64,000 nucleotides of DNA from Caryophanales bacterium UBA5729. GTDB lineage: Bacteria; Bacillota_I; Bacilli_A; Izemoplasmatales; Hujiaoplasmataceae. A program made the position numbers and the translations under genes. The notes under the pieces are model-generated. The model was not told the DNA's origin. It saw nothing but the letters and a program-made list of their open reading frames with translations, and did not search any database. Below are positions 25,138 to 34,200 of the stretch, in pieces. The stretch is from contig DIGF01000009.1 of the NCBI GenBank assembly GCA_002419505.1, positions 35,694 through 99,693 of the forward strand, given 5' to 3'. How positions within the stretch are numbered: the first letter of the stretch is position 1; each line of letters opens with the position of its first letter.

Positions 25138-26154
25138 TTACTCAATTATTGTTATCCAACCTGCTGGAGCCTCTACATCACCAAAGTAAATGCCAATTAA
25201 TAAATCATATAATTTTTTTGTAATTGGTCCAACTTCAGTTTCGCTGAAGAATACATGTTTATCTCCATTATAGTCAATTCTGCCTATAGGAGTTATCGCC
25301 GCTGCTGTTCCACAGGCACCAGCTTCTTTTAAATCATCTAGTTTATCGATATAGATATCTCTAAACTCAGCTTTTAAATCTAGGTAATGTTCTGCGATAT
25401 ACATTAAACTTTTTTTAGTAATACTGGGTAATATGCTAGATGAACTTGGAGTTACAAAAACATTGTCATTAGTTATTCCAAAAAAGTTAGCCGCTCCTAC
25501 CTCATCAATTTTTGAATGGGTAAGCGGATCTAAATAAATACAATCAGCATAACCTGCTGCTTGAGCTTCTTCATGTGGCATTAAACTAGCGGCATAATTT
25601 CCACCAACTTTAACGTCTCCAGTTCCATGAGGTGCAGCTCTATCTAATTGTGTAACTCTAAAATTAACTGGAGCTAACCCGCTTCTAAAGTAACTGCCAA
25701 CGGGTGAACACAACACTCCGAAAATATATTCGGGAGCTGGTCTTACCCCAAGGTTTCTCCCAACACCAATGATATATGGTCTTAAATATAAAGAAGCGCC
25801 ATATCCATACGGTGGAATTAAATCTTCATTTGCTTTAACAACTTGAATTACAGCATCAATAAATTTCTCAGTTGAAATTTCTGGCATCAAGAGTCGTTCA
25901 CATGATCTTTGTAATCTTTTTGCGTTTTCATCTATTCGAAATATTTGAATTTTGCCATCTTTTCTTCGATAAGCTTTTAAACCTTCAAAAGCTTCCTGAC
26001 CATAGTGTAAAGATGTAGAAAACGCAGATATTGTAACAGTGTCTTCTTTTCTTAATTTACCTTCATCCCATTTTCCCTCTTTGTAATAAGAAATATAATT
26101 GGCATGGGTGTCTCTAACTTTAAAACCTAAATTTTTGTAATCAATTTCAGTCAA
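25138..26154 (-). CDS. ilvE: Branched-chain amino acid aminotransferase (type II)
   Basis: PLP fold-type IV transaminase interconverting Leu/Ile/Val and their 2-oxo acids. The 338-residue protein has the type II features TSLHYGQEAFEGLKAYR, RPYIIGVGRNLGV, the PLP-lysine segment GDVKVGGNYAASLMP and EVGAANFFG. The C-terminal part has ACGTAAAITPIG. The start is TTG (26154) with GGAGG seven bases upstream. Monocistronic between a promoter at 26190-26218 and the terminator at 25105. Confidence 0.95.
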   Translation of the reverse strand: MTEIDYKNLGFKVRDTHANYISYYKEGKWDEGKLRKEDTVTISAFSTSLHYGQEAFEGLKAYRRKDGKIQIFRIDENAKRLQRSCERLLMPEISTEKFIDAVIQVVKANEDLIPPYGYGASLYLRPYIIGVGRNLGVRPAPEYIFGVLCSPVGSYFRSGLAPVNFRVTQLDRAAPHGTGDVKVGGNYAASLMPHEEAQAAGYADCIYLDPLTHSKIDEVGAANFFGITNDNVFVTPSSSSILPSITKKSLMYIAEHYLDLKAEFRDIYIDKLDDLKEAGACGTAAAITPIGRIDYNGDKHVFFSETEVGPITKKLYDLLIGIYFGDVEAPAGWITIIE

Positions 26155-26189
26155 AACTCTACCTCCGAATTATTTAAGACATCAATTAT

Positions 26190-26218
26190 ATTATAATCGA
26201 TGTAAGCCCTTTCTTCAA
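26190..26218 (-). promoter_or_regulatory. Promoter of ilvE
   Basis: Minus strand: -35 TTGAAG (26213-26218), 17-base spacer, -10 TATAAT (26190-26195). No T-box or leader-peptide signature was seen between it and ilvE. Confidence 0.6.
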
Positions 26219-26304
26219 CCATAAAAAAACTTTATTTTCAAAATCATCGATAATCTTTTTTTTCGTTGATGACTAAAAAACTTTTTTAAATCGATAGTAT
26301 AGAG

Positions 26305-26515
26305 ATTGGGGTATTTTATAACTTTTCCTTCCCAAGCATTAATCAAAATATCTTATTTTCCTTGAGAAATTAAGTTTTGTGGCAATATCGGAGTTTTACT
26401 CGCACCTACGAGTGCGTTTACGATATGAGTCGGAATTTCCCGCCCTGAAGTAAAGCTTCTTAAGTGTAATGTTATTTCTAAACCATTATTGATTGAAGTG
26501 CTAAAGTGCGTTGTT
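26305..26515 (-). pseudogene. Remnant of a KamA-family (lysine/glutamate 2,3-aminomutase) radical-SAM gene
   Basis: The gap between the MMPL gene and ilvE is not featureless. One minus-strand frame reads NGLEITLHLRSFTSGREIP, then THIVNALVGASKTPILPQN and LISQGK, a TAA stop (26353-26355), and continues in the same frame as DILINAWEGKVIKYPN. This matches the C-terminal order of KamA/YodO aminomutases: (K)GIEI..(L/M)RGHTSG..(V/I)PT, VVDAPGGGGK(T/I)P..P.Y(L/V)SQ, then (R)N(F/Y)EG.I..Y. The Gly-rich loop has decayed (A-L-V-G-A-S for A-P-G-G-G-G). There is no N-terminal half, no CxxxCxxC motif and no start signal, and the upstream edge abuts the MMPL stop. I read it as a 3' fossil with an in-frame stop. 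The rest of this gap (26219-26304) is AT-rich without visible features. Confidence 0.65.
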
Positions 26516-26518
26516 TTT

Positions 26519-28681
26519 TTAAAATTTTGATTTAATAATGTAACGATCAAATATCAATAATATCTGCGGTAGTAATACTAGAACAAATAGTAAGGAAATG
26601 AATGCACCAACAGCTATTAATAAGCCTATTTGCGAAATTGAAGTTATTGACGATATAACCGCAATGGTCAAACCAGCAACTATAAACAATAAAGCTGAGG
26701 TAATAATCGATGGTGATGTTTGTAAGGAGGCGTTTCTTACGCTGATAATCTTATCCTTTTGAAGCCTTTCTTCCATATATCTTTTTGAAAACAAAATTGC
26801 ATAATCAATAGTTGCACCTAAGAGAATTGTCGTTACAATTAAATAAGCCAGAAAAACTAAATTTTCATCAAAAAGATTCAACAAGCTCATCGACATAAAC
26901 ACAGCTACTTCAATGACTGTTGTCAAAATTATCGGAATTAAAAAGTTTTTGAAACTGATAAAAATAATCAAAACAACTGCTATCACCGCGATAATCAATA
27001 CCCAAGTAAAATCTCTGAGGACTATTTCTTTCAAATTATACGATACTGCTGTTTCTCCAATAATATGCACTTCTTCAAAACCAATTTCGTCAACTAAAAC
27101 TACTAAATTTTCATACTCTTCAAAACTAGCAGTTGACTCAACCTCAGAGTTAGTGATTATTTCAAATAAAGCGTAGTTATCGGAGTATAACTCTTGAGTA
27201 ATATATGCAACAATTAACGGATCGTCAATCATCATTTTATAATATATTCCCGCATTAACCCGATTAATATTGGCTTTCGCCATTAATTTTTGATACAATT
27301 CAGTTTCTAAAGCATCATTTTTTTCAACTAAAACCAAATAGGTGTTATTTCTGCCAAATGTTTCATCGATGTGAATGCTATCTTCATAATAAACTGTCCC
27401 TTCAGTGGCAGAAAAACCGCTAATACCATAAGTGAATTCATTTTGAGATTGAAAATAGATTACCGGCGTAATAATCAGGATTAAAAAAGCTAAGAAAAAA
27501 TAGCGATATTTGGTTGCTTTTGCTGCAAATTTTGAGAAGATTCCAAAATTCAAAAATTTTGTAGATTTCCGGGTTCTGTCAATATATTTACTAAAAACTT
27601 TAATTAATATTGGCAACAAAAAGATTGTGGTCAATAAACTAATGAATATCGCTTTTGCAAAGACAATACCAATATCAAACCCAATGGTAAACTTCATTAC
27701 CAGTAAAGCTAAGAAACTTACGCCTGTAGTCAAAGCTGATGCGATAACCGGTCTTCTAGTCTTTTTTAAGGCTTGTTCGAGAGCTTTATCAACATCATGA
27801 CCTAAACTTCTTTCAAAATGGTAAGAACTCAGCATGAATATAATATAGTCCAGTGATATCGCAAGTTGAAGAGCGATTGCCATAGATTGTGTAATATACG
27901 ATATATTTGGCAGCAAAGCATTTGTTCCTAAGTTAATAACTATAGCTACTCCAGCAATTATCGCAAACAGAATTAAATCAAATACTGACTTACTCATTAA
28001 AATCAAAATCGCTAGGATAATCGGAATAATAATTATTGTTATAATTAACGTTTCCTTAGTAATAGTATCTTTAGTAAACTGAGCGCTTGCTGCATCGCCT
28101 TTGATATGATAGGTGTAAGCTTTCTCTTCTAATAAAAGCCTGATTGAATCTAAACCCTCTTCAGTCAATGAACTAGTCGTCCCCTCAGTAAAGATGACTT
28201 GAACTAAAACCTCTTCATCACTTACATATGCGTTGTAAAGTCCTTGAATTTCCATTTTTACATCCACAGGAAAATACACTGAAATCGCAAAAAGAGCTTC
28301 CGCATATGTTTTACCAGCCATCAACTCGCTTGTTAGTAAACTATCTAAAATTGGTTGTTGTTCCTCTGGGGTTTGATTACGAATTATTGAATATGTCAAT
28401 TCATTTAAATAATCATCCACAAAAAGGACAGTTTTGACTCCTGACAAAGCTTTTATCTGTTCTTTAATTAAGATAACTTCAGTGAAATTAGTTTCATCAA
28501 AGCTAATGTAGGAAAAGGAAGCTTCACCGAAGTTTTCTTTATAAATTTCAAGACTTTTGGTAATTTCTGAATCCTTTGGCAAATAGTCGGCTAAATTGTA
28601 GTTAATATCCACCTTAGGAATCATTATCAAACTAAAAACAAAAAGCAATAAAAAACACAATATAATAAATACCTTTTTCAT
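26519..28681 (-). CDS. MMPL/RND-superfamily membrane transporter
   Basis: A 720-residue polytopic inner-membrane protein with the duplicated RND/MMPL plan: TM1 (MKKVFIILCFLLLFVFSLIM), a large extracytoplasmic loop, a block of five TM helices including SLDYIIFMLSSYHFER (charged residues in the proton-relay position), a second TM/loop and a second block with GATIDYAILFSKRYMEER. These paired D-Y-I/D-Y-A motifs are typical of MMPL exporters of lipids or hydrophobic compounds. The start is ATG 28681; the only ribosome-site candidate is a run of eight G. The frame stays open upstream to a TTG at 28705. Substrate unknown. Confidence 0.85.
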   Translation of the reverse strand: MKKVFIILCFLLLFVFSLIMIPKVDINYNLADYLPKDSEITKSLEIYKENFGEASFSYISFDETNFTEVILIKEQIKALSGVKTVLFVDDYLNELTYSIIRNQTPEEQQPILDSLLTSELMAGKTYAEALFAISVYFPVDVKMEIQGLYNAYVSDEEVLVQVIFTEGTTSSLTEEGLDSIRLLLEEKAYTYHIKGDAASAQFTKDTITKETLIITIIIIPIILAILILMSKSVFDLILFAIIAGVAIVINLGTNALLPNISYITQSMAIALQLAISLDYIIFMLSSYHFERSLGHDVDKALEQALKKTRRPVIASALTTGVSFLALLVMKFTIGFDIGIVFAKAIFISLLTTIFLLPILIKVFSKYIDRTRKSTKFLNFGIFSKFAAKATKYRYFFLAFLILIITPVIYFQSQNEFTYGISGFSATEGTVYYEDSIHIDETFGRNNTYLVLVEKNDALETELYQKLMAKANINRVNAGIYYKMMIDDPLIVAYITQELYSDNYALFEIITNSEVESTASFEEYENLVVLVDEIGFEEVHIIGETAVSYNLKEIVLRDFTWVLIIAVIAVVLIIFISFKNFLIPIILTTVIEVAVFMSMSLLNLFDENLVFLAYLIVTTILLGATIDYAILFSKRYMEERLQKDKIISVRNASLQTSPSIITSALLFIVAGLTIAVISSITSISQIGLLIAVGAFISLLFVLVLLPQILLIFDRYIIKSKF

Positions 28682-28685
28682 TTTT

Positions 28686-28693
28686 CCCCCCCC
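28686..28693 (-). repeat. G8 homopolymer at the MMPL translation start
   Basis: Eight consecutive G residues (C on the plus strand) lie 4-5 bases before ATG 28681, in the Shine-Dalgarno position. No other homopolymer of this kind stood out in this AT-rich window. Length changes would alter SD strength and spacing, and the frame if the upstream TTG is used. Confidence 0.7.
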
Positions 28694-28749
28694 ATTAATA
28701 AACAACTGTTTATTTTAGTGTATTCCTATATTGTGATATTTGCGTGTCA

Positions 28750-28785
28750 AATAAAAGAAAAGTGAATGCTATTTAATCATTCACT
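28750..28785 (-). terminator. Terminator of the enzyme I-like gene
   Basis: Minus-strand stem AGTGAATG/CATTCACT with a 9-base loop, followed by TTTCTTTTATTT; it overlaps the stop of the 28777 gene. Confidence 0.7.
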
Positions 28786-29451
28786 AATTAATACAACTTT
28801 TCCAGTCAATCCGTCGATCACTAAGTAATCTGTAGCTTGTATTTTATTGATGTCAGCCCCTAAGCCAATCACAACCGGTATGTTCTTCGACTTGGCTATG
28901 ATAACTCCGTGAGCGAACATCGAACCTTTTTTTACGACAATCCCTCGCAAGTATTCCTGAGGATAATCATAGATGGTTGTCGGCAGTAAATCATCGCAGA
29001 TCAAGATAAAATTTTTATTTATCCCTTTAAACTTTTTTTGTTTGGTCAAACTCTGTAACAAGCGCTCAAAAATATCTTCAACATCTAAAGCTTTTGAATT
29101 GAAAACTTCATTTTCCATGTTAGAAAACTGATTAAAATATTTGTTTTTCACGGTTTTTATCGCTTTAGTAAGGTCACAATTATTATCTAGTTCTTCAAAG
29201 ATATTTTTTTCAACCTCAGGATCATTTAAAATCAATTGATGAGCAATCAAAATATCTTTTTCTTCATAATCTCGACAGATATCGATTAAAGTTTGAATTT
29301 CGGCTAAAGCTAATTCTCTGATTTCATAGAAAACTTCTTTAGCCTCGTTTTCTATATATTTTTCGTGAGTTTTAACTGAAGTTCTTTTATGTATTATTGC
29401 GATTCCGCTACCTTTACCATTGGTAGCACCAATCCCTTGGAAACTTAACAT
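28777..29451 (-). CDS. Stand-alone N-terminal half of PTS enzyme I (PEP-utilising swivel domain)
   Basis: The 224-residue protein resembles only the first half of enzyme I (normally about 570 residues). It begins FQGIGATNGKGSGIAII like EI, has the HPr-binding helical domain with EKDILIAHQLILNDPEV, and ends in the swivel domain with FAHGVIIAKSKNIPVVIG, which keeps the phosphorylatable His. The C-terminal PEP-binding TIM barrel is missing, and the gene ends cleanly with its own terminator, so this is not a window-edge or obvious frameshift truncation. It could receive phosphate from HPr or another donor; it should not use PEP itself. Upstream of it lies the divergent ispG. Confidence 0.75.
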   Translation of the reverse strand: MLSFQGIGATNGKGSGIAIIHKRTSVKTHEKYIENEAKEVFYEIRELALAEIQTLIDICRDYEEKDILIAHQLILNDPEVEKNIFEELDNNCDLTKAIKTVKNKYFNQFSNMENEVFNSKALDVEDIFERLLQSLTKQKKFKGINKNFILICDDLLPTTIYDYPQEYLRGIVVKKGSMFAHGVIIAKSKNIPVVIGLGADINKIQATDYLVIDGLTGKVVLISE

Positions 29452-29504
29452 ATTTCACCTCTTATTATCTATATTTTACCATATTTAAGGAAAAAATAGT
29501 TTAT

Positions 29505-29534
29505 TTGCTAAAACATCTTAATTCATAGTATAAT
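29505..29534 (+). promoter_or_regulatory. Promoter of ispG
   Basis: -35 TTGCTA (29505-29510), 18-base spacer, -10 TATAAT (29529-29534), about 31 bases before the start codon. Confidence 0.6.
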
Positions 29535-29565
29535 TATTAATGAGATTTCTTTTGAGGTGATTATT

Positions 29566-30615
29566 ATGTACACAAGGGATATAACCAAAAAAATAAGCGT
29601 AGGGAACATTACAATTGGCGGCGACGAATCAGTTGTTATTCAATCAATGACAAACACAAAAACCAAAGATATTGCAGCTACCGTAACCCAAATATTAGCT
29701 TTAGAAGCTATTGGTTGTCAGCTGGTTAGAGTAGCTGTATTAGATATGGAAGACGCCTCAGCTTTAAAAACTATTAAAAACGCCATTAATGTGCCTTTGG
29801 TCGCAGACATTCACTTTGATTATCGTTTAGCATTAAAAGCAATTGAAGCTGGCGTTGATAAAATCAGAATCAACCCCGGAAATATCGGTGATGACGAGAA
29901 GATTAAACTAGTTGTCGATGCGGCAAATCAAAAAAATATTCCGATAAGAATCGGAATTAACTCAGGTTCACTTGAAAAACATATTCTGGAAAAATATCAT
30001 AAACCTAGTCCTGAAGCTATGGTAGCTTCTGCTAAGTATCATGTAGAATTATTAGAAAAATTCGGTTTTAACAATATTATAATCTCGTTAAAATCATCAA
30101 ACGTTCAAGATACAATAAAAGCTAACTTATTGGCGGCCGAAACTTTCCCTTATCCTTTACATTTAGGGGTAACTGAGGCAGGCACAAACTACGGTGGGGT
30201 AATTGCTTCTTCCATTGGTTTGGGCACTCTGTTATTTCATAAAATCGGTTCAACAATTAGGGTTTCACTAACGGCTAACCCGGTAGAAGAAATCAAGGCA
30301 GCTAAAGAAATCCTTGCAAACTTTAAACTATACAAAAAACCAAAATTAATATCTTGTCCTACCTGTGGAAGAATCCAATATGATATGATTCCGATCGTTA
30401 CTGAGATTGAAAAATTTCTGGAAAATATTAACAAGGAGATTACGGTCGCAATCATGGGTTGTGTCGTCAACGGTCCAGGTGAAGCTAAAGAGGCAAATAT
30501 TGCTATTGCTGGAGGAAAAAATGAAGCTTTATTATTTGTTGACGGAAAGAAAATAAAAAAAGTAAGTCAAGAAGATTTAATTGAAACACTGAAGAAAATT
30601 ATAATTGAATATTAA
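29566..30615 (+). CDS. ispG: 4-hydroxy-3-methylbut-2-en-1-yl diphosphate synthase (IspG/GcpE)
   Basis: [4Fe-4S] reductase of the MEP isoprenoid pathway, converting MEcPP to HMBPP. The 349-residue protein is the short bacterial form: N-terminal TIM barrel (SVVIQSMTNTKTKD, VPLVADIHFDYRLAL, KIRINPGNIG) and C-terminal cluster domain with SCPTCGR near 263 and MGCVVNGPGEAKEANI. GTG 29557 is in frame, but ATG 29566 has GAGGTG at ideal distance. It is one of few plus-strand genes in this half of the window. IspG needs ferredoxin or flavodoxin electrons, consistent with an anaerobe-like life style. Confidence 0.96.
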   Translation: MYTRDITKKISVGNITIGGDESVVIQSMTNTKTKDIAATVTQILALEAIGCQLVRVAVLDMEDASALKTIKNAINVPLVADIHFDYRLALKAIEAGVDKIRINPGNIGDDEKIKLVVDAANQKNIPIRIGINSGSLEKHILEKYHKPSPEAMVASAKYHVELLEKFGFNNIIISLKSSNVQDTIKANLLAAETFPYPLHLGVTEAGTNYGGVIASSIGLGTLLFHKIGSTIRVSLTANPVEEIKAAKEILANFKLYKKPKLISCPTCGRIQYDMIPIVTEIEKFLENINKEITVAIMGCVVNGPGEAKEANIAIAGGKNEALLFVDGKKIKKVSQEDLIETLKKIIIEY

Positions 30616-30646
30616 AAAAGTTCAGCTTAACTCAAGCTGAACTTTT
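30616..30646. terminator. Bidirectional terminator between ispG and cvpA
   Basis: Stem AAAAGTTCAGCTT/AAGCTGAACTTTT with a 5-base loop, serving both convergent genes. Confidence 0.85.
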
Positions 30647-30649
30647 ACT

Positions 30650-31381
30650 TTATATAATTGCTACAAAAACATTGACTATATGTTTTAAAACATTATTGTC
30701 ATACAACCACTTGGATAGCCGGAAATGTTCGTTATCCAATTGCATATCAACAATCAAAAAATCGCCTAAAAATTCATTAACCGCTGGGACAGTGATTAAT
30801 AAGCCCAAGGCAAATAACAAAACATAGATCAAGAAAGCTGCTTTAAATAAGCCGAAAATCGCTCCTAAGAATTTATCAATTTGTTTGATTATTGGTAAGG
30901 AAGTAATCATCTTTGCTAAAATTTTGAACAATAAAAAAACTAACATTGAACCGAAGAACAAGACAACAAAAGCAATTAATATCAATATCAAAGACTTAAT
31001 TAAGGGTGTCACTGCATTGATAAATGATTGAATGGTTTCTTCTGCGTTTACAGTATTGACGATCCAATCAACAATAAATTTCGGTAAAGCCATACCTTCA
31101 AAGGCTTCACGGATATTTTCTTCAGTCGCTAATACATTCCCATTTCCAATTCTTGTGGTTAAATAGGTTTCAATTTTGGTATAAATACCTTCACCAAACC
31201 ATTTGTCTAAAACCGTTGAAAACGGTCTAGCTAGGATGATTGAGGCAATTAAGCCAAACAAGCTTGAAGCTAACTTTATGATTTTTAGCAAAAAGCCGCT
31301 TTTCCAACCTAAAACTATCAAACCAACAACTGTTAATACAATTAATACATCCAGAATCCCAAACAAATTTAATATATTCAT
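30650..31381 (-). CDS. CvpA family membrane protein
   Basis: A 243-residue protein with four predicted TM segments (about residues 10-27, 35-55, 125-155 and 180-200) and the CvpA-like opening ILDVLIVLTVVGLIVLGWKS with GFLLKIIKLASSLFG. CvpA proteins are linked to colicin V production in E. coli and to envelope functions elsewhere; the molecular role is not settled. It follows gcvPB by 3 bp, so it probably is the last gene of the glycine cleavage operon, perhaps by position only. Confidence 0.8.
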   Translation of the reverse strand: MNILNLFGILDVLIVLTVVGLIVLGWKSGFLLKIIKLASSLFGLIASIILARPFSTVLDKWFGEGIYTKIETYLTTRIGNGNVLATEENIREAFEGMALPKFIVDWIVNTVNAEETIQSFINAVTPLIKSLILILIAFVVLFFGSMLVFLLFKILAKMITSLPIIKQIDKFLGAIFGLFKAAFLIYVLLFALGLLITVPAVNEFLGDFLIVDMQLDNEHFRLSKWLYDNNVLKHIVNVFVAII

Positions 31382-31384
31382 TTT

Positions 31385-32860
31385 TTATCCCCTGTTTTGT
31401 ATATATTCTAAATAATCTTTATATGAAAAAATCATCATTTTGGCTGCAAAAACTTCATCTGTTCTTCTAATTGGCGTTTTAGTAGGAGCTTGTTTAAGTT
31501 TATCAGGGTCCTCTTTCGCTTCAATCGCAATTTTATGCATAACATTAATGAAATCATCGATAGTTTCTTTAGACTCTGTTTCAGTTGGCTCAATCATGAT
31601 GGACTGTGGAAATAATAATGGGAAATATATTGTGGGTGCGTGCATACCAAAATCCAGCAACCTCTTGGCAATATCTAAAGTTCTAACATCGGTGTCTTTA
31701 TTGGTTAAACCATTAAAGACTACCTCATGCATACAGTAACCCGGTATCGGTAAATCATAGGCCGTTTTCAACGCATTAGAAATATAATTAGCGTTTAACG
31801 TGGCATAAGGTCCTACCAATTTTAAGTTTTCTTTTCCTAATGTTCTAATATAAGCATAAGCTCTTAAAGCCACAAGGTAATTACCAAAGTAACTGGAAAT
31901 TTGGCCTAGAGCTTCACCGCTATTTTCGATAAAATAATAATCATCAATTTTTTTAACTCGAGGATTTGGTAAATATTTAGCGAGTTCTTCAGTTACTCCA
32001 ACTGGTCCAGATCCTGGACCGCCACCACCGTGCGGTGTAGAAAAAGTCTTATGAAGATTGATATGCATAACGTCAAATCCCATGTCTCCTGGCCTAACTT
32101 TACCGAGAAGTGCGTTTAAGTTAGCGCCATCATAATACATTAACCCACCAGCTTCATGAATCAATTTTGTGATTTCGCATATATCATTTTCAAAGATTCC
32201 CAACGTGTTAGGATTAGTCAACATCATTCCGGAAACTTCATCATTGAGCACAGCTTTTAAACTTTCTAAATCAACTCGACCTAATGAATTTGATTTTATT
32301 TCAACAACATCCATACCGCAGACAACAGTCGAAGCGGGATTGGTACCATGAGCTGAATCGGGAATGATAATTTTCTTGCGTTTAAAATCTTTTCTTTCTT
32401 CATGATAGGCTTTGATAATCATTAAGCCTACTAGTTCGCCATGAGCTCCTGCATAAGGGTTTAAAGAAAACTCATGTAAACCTGAAATGGTAGAAAGGTA
32501 TTCCTGCAACTGATAATAAACTTCCAATGCACCCTGGACAGTTGAAGCGGGTTGCAGTGGATGCAATGACCTAAAAGCTTTGTTTGCGGCCATCTCTTCA
32601 TTAATTTTTGGATTGTATTTCATGGTACATGATCCTAAAGGATAAAAACCGTTTTCAACCCCAAAATTTTTATTAGAAATATTGGTAAAATGTCTTAAAC
32701 AATCAAGCTCAGACACTTCCGGTAACAAAAGTTCAGCGTTTCTAAGATATTTCTTATCTAAAGCTTCTACATTATAATCAGTAAATCTTTGTTTTGGTAA
32801 AGAATAACCGATTCTGCCAGGATTTGATAGTTCAAAGATCATGCGATTGTAATTAATCAT
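31385..32860 (-). CDS. gcvPB: Glycine dehydrogenase (decarboxylating) subunit 2
   Basis: PLP-carrying half of the split P-protein of the glycine cleavage system. The 491-residue protein contains the family motif LGSCTMKYNPKINEEMA, the PLP-lysine segment DVMHINLHKTFSTPHGGGGPGSGPVG (residues H-K-T-F-S-T-P-H), and AGAHGELVGLMIIKAYH. ATG 32860 overlaps the gcvPA stop (ATGA) with GGAGGG upstream. Split PA/PB organisation is the Bacillus/archaeal type. Confidence 0.97.
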   Translation of the reverse strand: MINYNRMIFELSNPGRIGYSLPKQRFTDYNVEALDKKYLRNAELLLPEVSELDCLRHFTNISNKNFGVENGFYPLGSCTMKYNPKINEEMAANKAFRSLHPLQPASTVQGALEVYYQLQEYLSTISGLHEFSLNPYAGAHGELVGLMIIKAYHEERKDFKRKKIIIPDSAHGTNPASTVVCGMDVVEIKSNSLGRVDLESLKAVLNDEVSGMMLTNPNTLGIFENDICEITKLIHEAGGLMYYDGANLNALLGKVRPGDMGFDVMHINLHKTFSTPHGGGGPGSGPVGVTEELAKYLPNPRVKKIDDYYFIENSGEALGQISSYFGNYLVALRAYAYIRTLGKENLKLVGPYATLNANYISNALKTAYDLPIPGYCMHEVVFNGLTNKDTDVRTLDIAKRLLDFGMHAPTIYFPLLFPQSIMIEPTETESKETIDDFINVMHKIAIEAKEDPDKLKQAPTKTPIRRTDEVFAAKMMIFSYKDYLEYIQNRG

Positions 32861-34191
32861 GATAATCCCTCCACAATCTCAAGCAATTTGTCGATTTCTG
32901 CTTTTGTTCTTTTTTCAGTAACTGAAAAATTAATTAATCCTTGATATTTTTCACCATAGATATCTAAACTAATCCCACCCAAAATACCATTTTCTAGGAA
33001 AGCAGTTTGAATAGTTTCTTTGGGAATCATCGTTTCTAAAGTGAATTCTTTTAAAAATGGTTGATTGAAAGGATCCCTGAATTTTTTTGTTTTCAATAAT
33101 TGATCATAGAGATAATGGGCGCCTTGATAAGAAAGATTATTGACTTCTTTCAAACCGTTTTTACCCATTAAAGTTAAATAAACCGTGACAAACAATGCCA
33201 TTAAAGATTGATTTGAACAGATATTGCTGTTAGCTTTGCTTCTTCTGATATGTTGTTCACGAGCTTGTAAAGTTAAAACAAAGGCTCTTTTACCTTCTAA
33301 ATCATGTGTATATCCGCAGATTCTTCCTGGCATCTTTCTAACATGAGTTTTTTCTGAAGCCAAGTAACCTAAAGTTGGTCCGCCAAAGGCTGGTGGCATT
33401 CCTAGACTTTGACAATCGCCACAAGCAATATCGGCACCATCTTCTTTTGGCGATTTTAAGACACCTAAAGTTGAAATATCAGCATTTATTATAAATAAAG
33501 ATTTATTTTCTTTAATTAACTCTGAAAAACCGTCGTATCCTTCAATAATCCCATAAAGATTGGTTTTTTGCACAACCACTCCAGCAACATCTTTATCTAA
33601 TTTTGTCTTTAAATCTTCAAGATCGATAACTCCAGATTTTTCATCAATAAAATCCCAGACTAAATCTTTGTATTTCAAGTAAGTTTTTATAACATTTGCA
33701 GTATTTGGATTTAAAGTGCTGGAAATTAATATTTTATTTCTTTTAGTTACTGCACAAGCCATAAAACAAGCTTCAGCTGTTGCAGTTGAGCCATCATACA
33801 TCGAAGCATTAGAAACTTCCATGCCAGTTAAGGTTTGAATCATGCTTTGATACTCAAAAATATATTGCAAAGTTCCTTGAGAAATCTCTGGTTGATATGG
33901 CGTATATGAAGTCATAAATTCTTGTCTTGATGTAATCGCATCAATGACAGCGGGTTGATAATGGTCGTAAATCCCTAAACCTGAAAAAAGAGTTAATTCT
34001 TGATTCTTTTTGCCTAATTCAGCAAAATGATTTCTTAACTCCGATTCCGACATAAAGCTTGGAACATCGTAATCACTGTTAAAAATGACTGATTGAGGAA
34101 TATCCTTAAATAACTCATCTATGGATGTCACATTCAGCGTTTCTAACATCGAATCAATGTCAGCTTTAGTATGGGGAAAATATTTAAACAA
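32857..34191 (-). CDS. gcvPA: Glycine dehydrogenase (decarboxylating) subunit 1
   Basis: First half of the split P-protein, 444 residues, partner of GcvPB. It starts FKYFPHTKADIDSMLETL and has YTPYQPEISQGTLQYIFEYQ and GGPTLGYLASEKTHVRKMPG, all characteristic of GcvPA. The start is TTG 34191 with AGGTGA five bases upstream. It lies 9 bp after gcvH and overlaps gcvPB by 4. Confidence 0.96.
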   Translation of the reverse strand: MFKYFPHTKADIDSMLETLNVTSIDELFKDIPQSVIFNSDYDVPSFMSESELRNHFAELGKKNQELTLFSGLGIYDHYQPAVIDAITSRQEFMTSYTPYQPEISQGTLQYIFEYQSMIQTLTGMEVSNASMYDGSTATAEACFMACAVTKRNKILISSTLNPNTANVIKTYLKYKDLVWDFIDEKSGVIDLEDLKTKLDKDVAGVVVQKTNLYGIIEGYDGFSELIKENKSLFIINADISTLGVLKSPKEDGADIACGDCQSLGMPPAFGGPTLGYLASEKTHVRKMPGRICGYTHDLEGKRAFVLTLQAREQHIRRSKANSNICSNQSLMALFVTVYLTLMGKNGLKEVNNLSYQGAHYLYDQLLKTKKFRDPFNQPFLKEFTLETMIPKETIQTAFLENGILGGISLDIYGEKYQGLINFSVTEKRTKAEIDKLLEIVEGLS

Positions 34192-34200
34192 TTAATTCAC

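Noticed and set aside
26155..26350. T-box leader before ilvE
   Set aside because: No AGGGTGGNACCGCG-type antiterminator sequence; the region is explained by a promoter and the KamA remnant.
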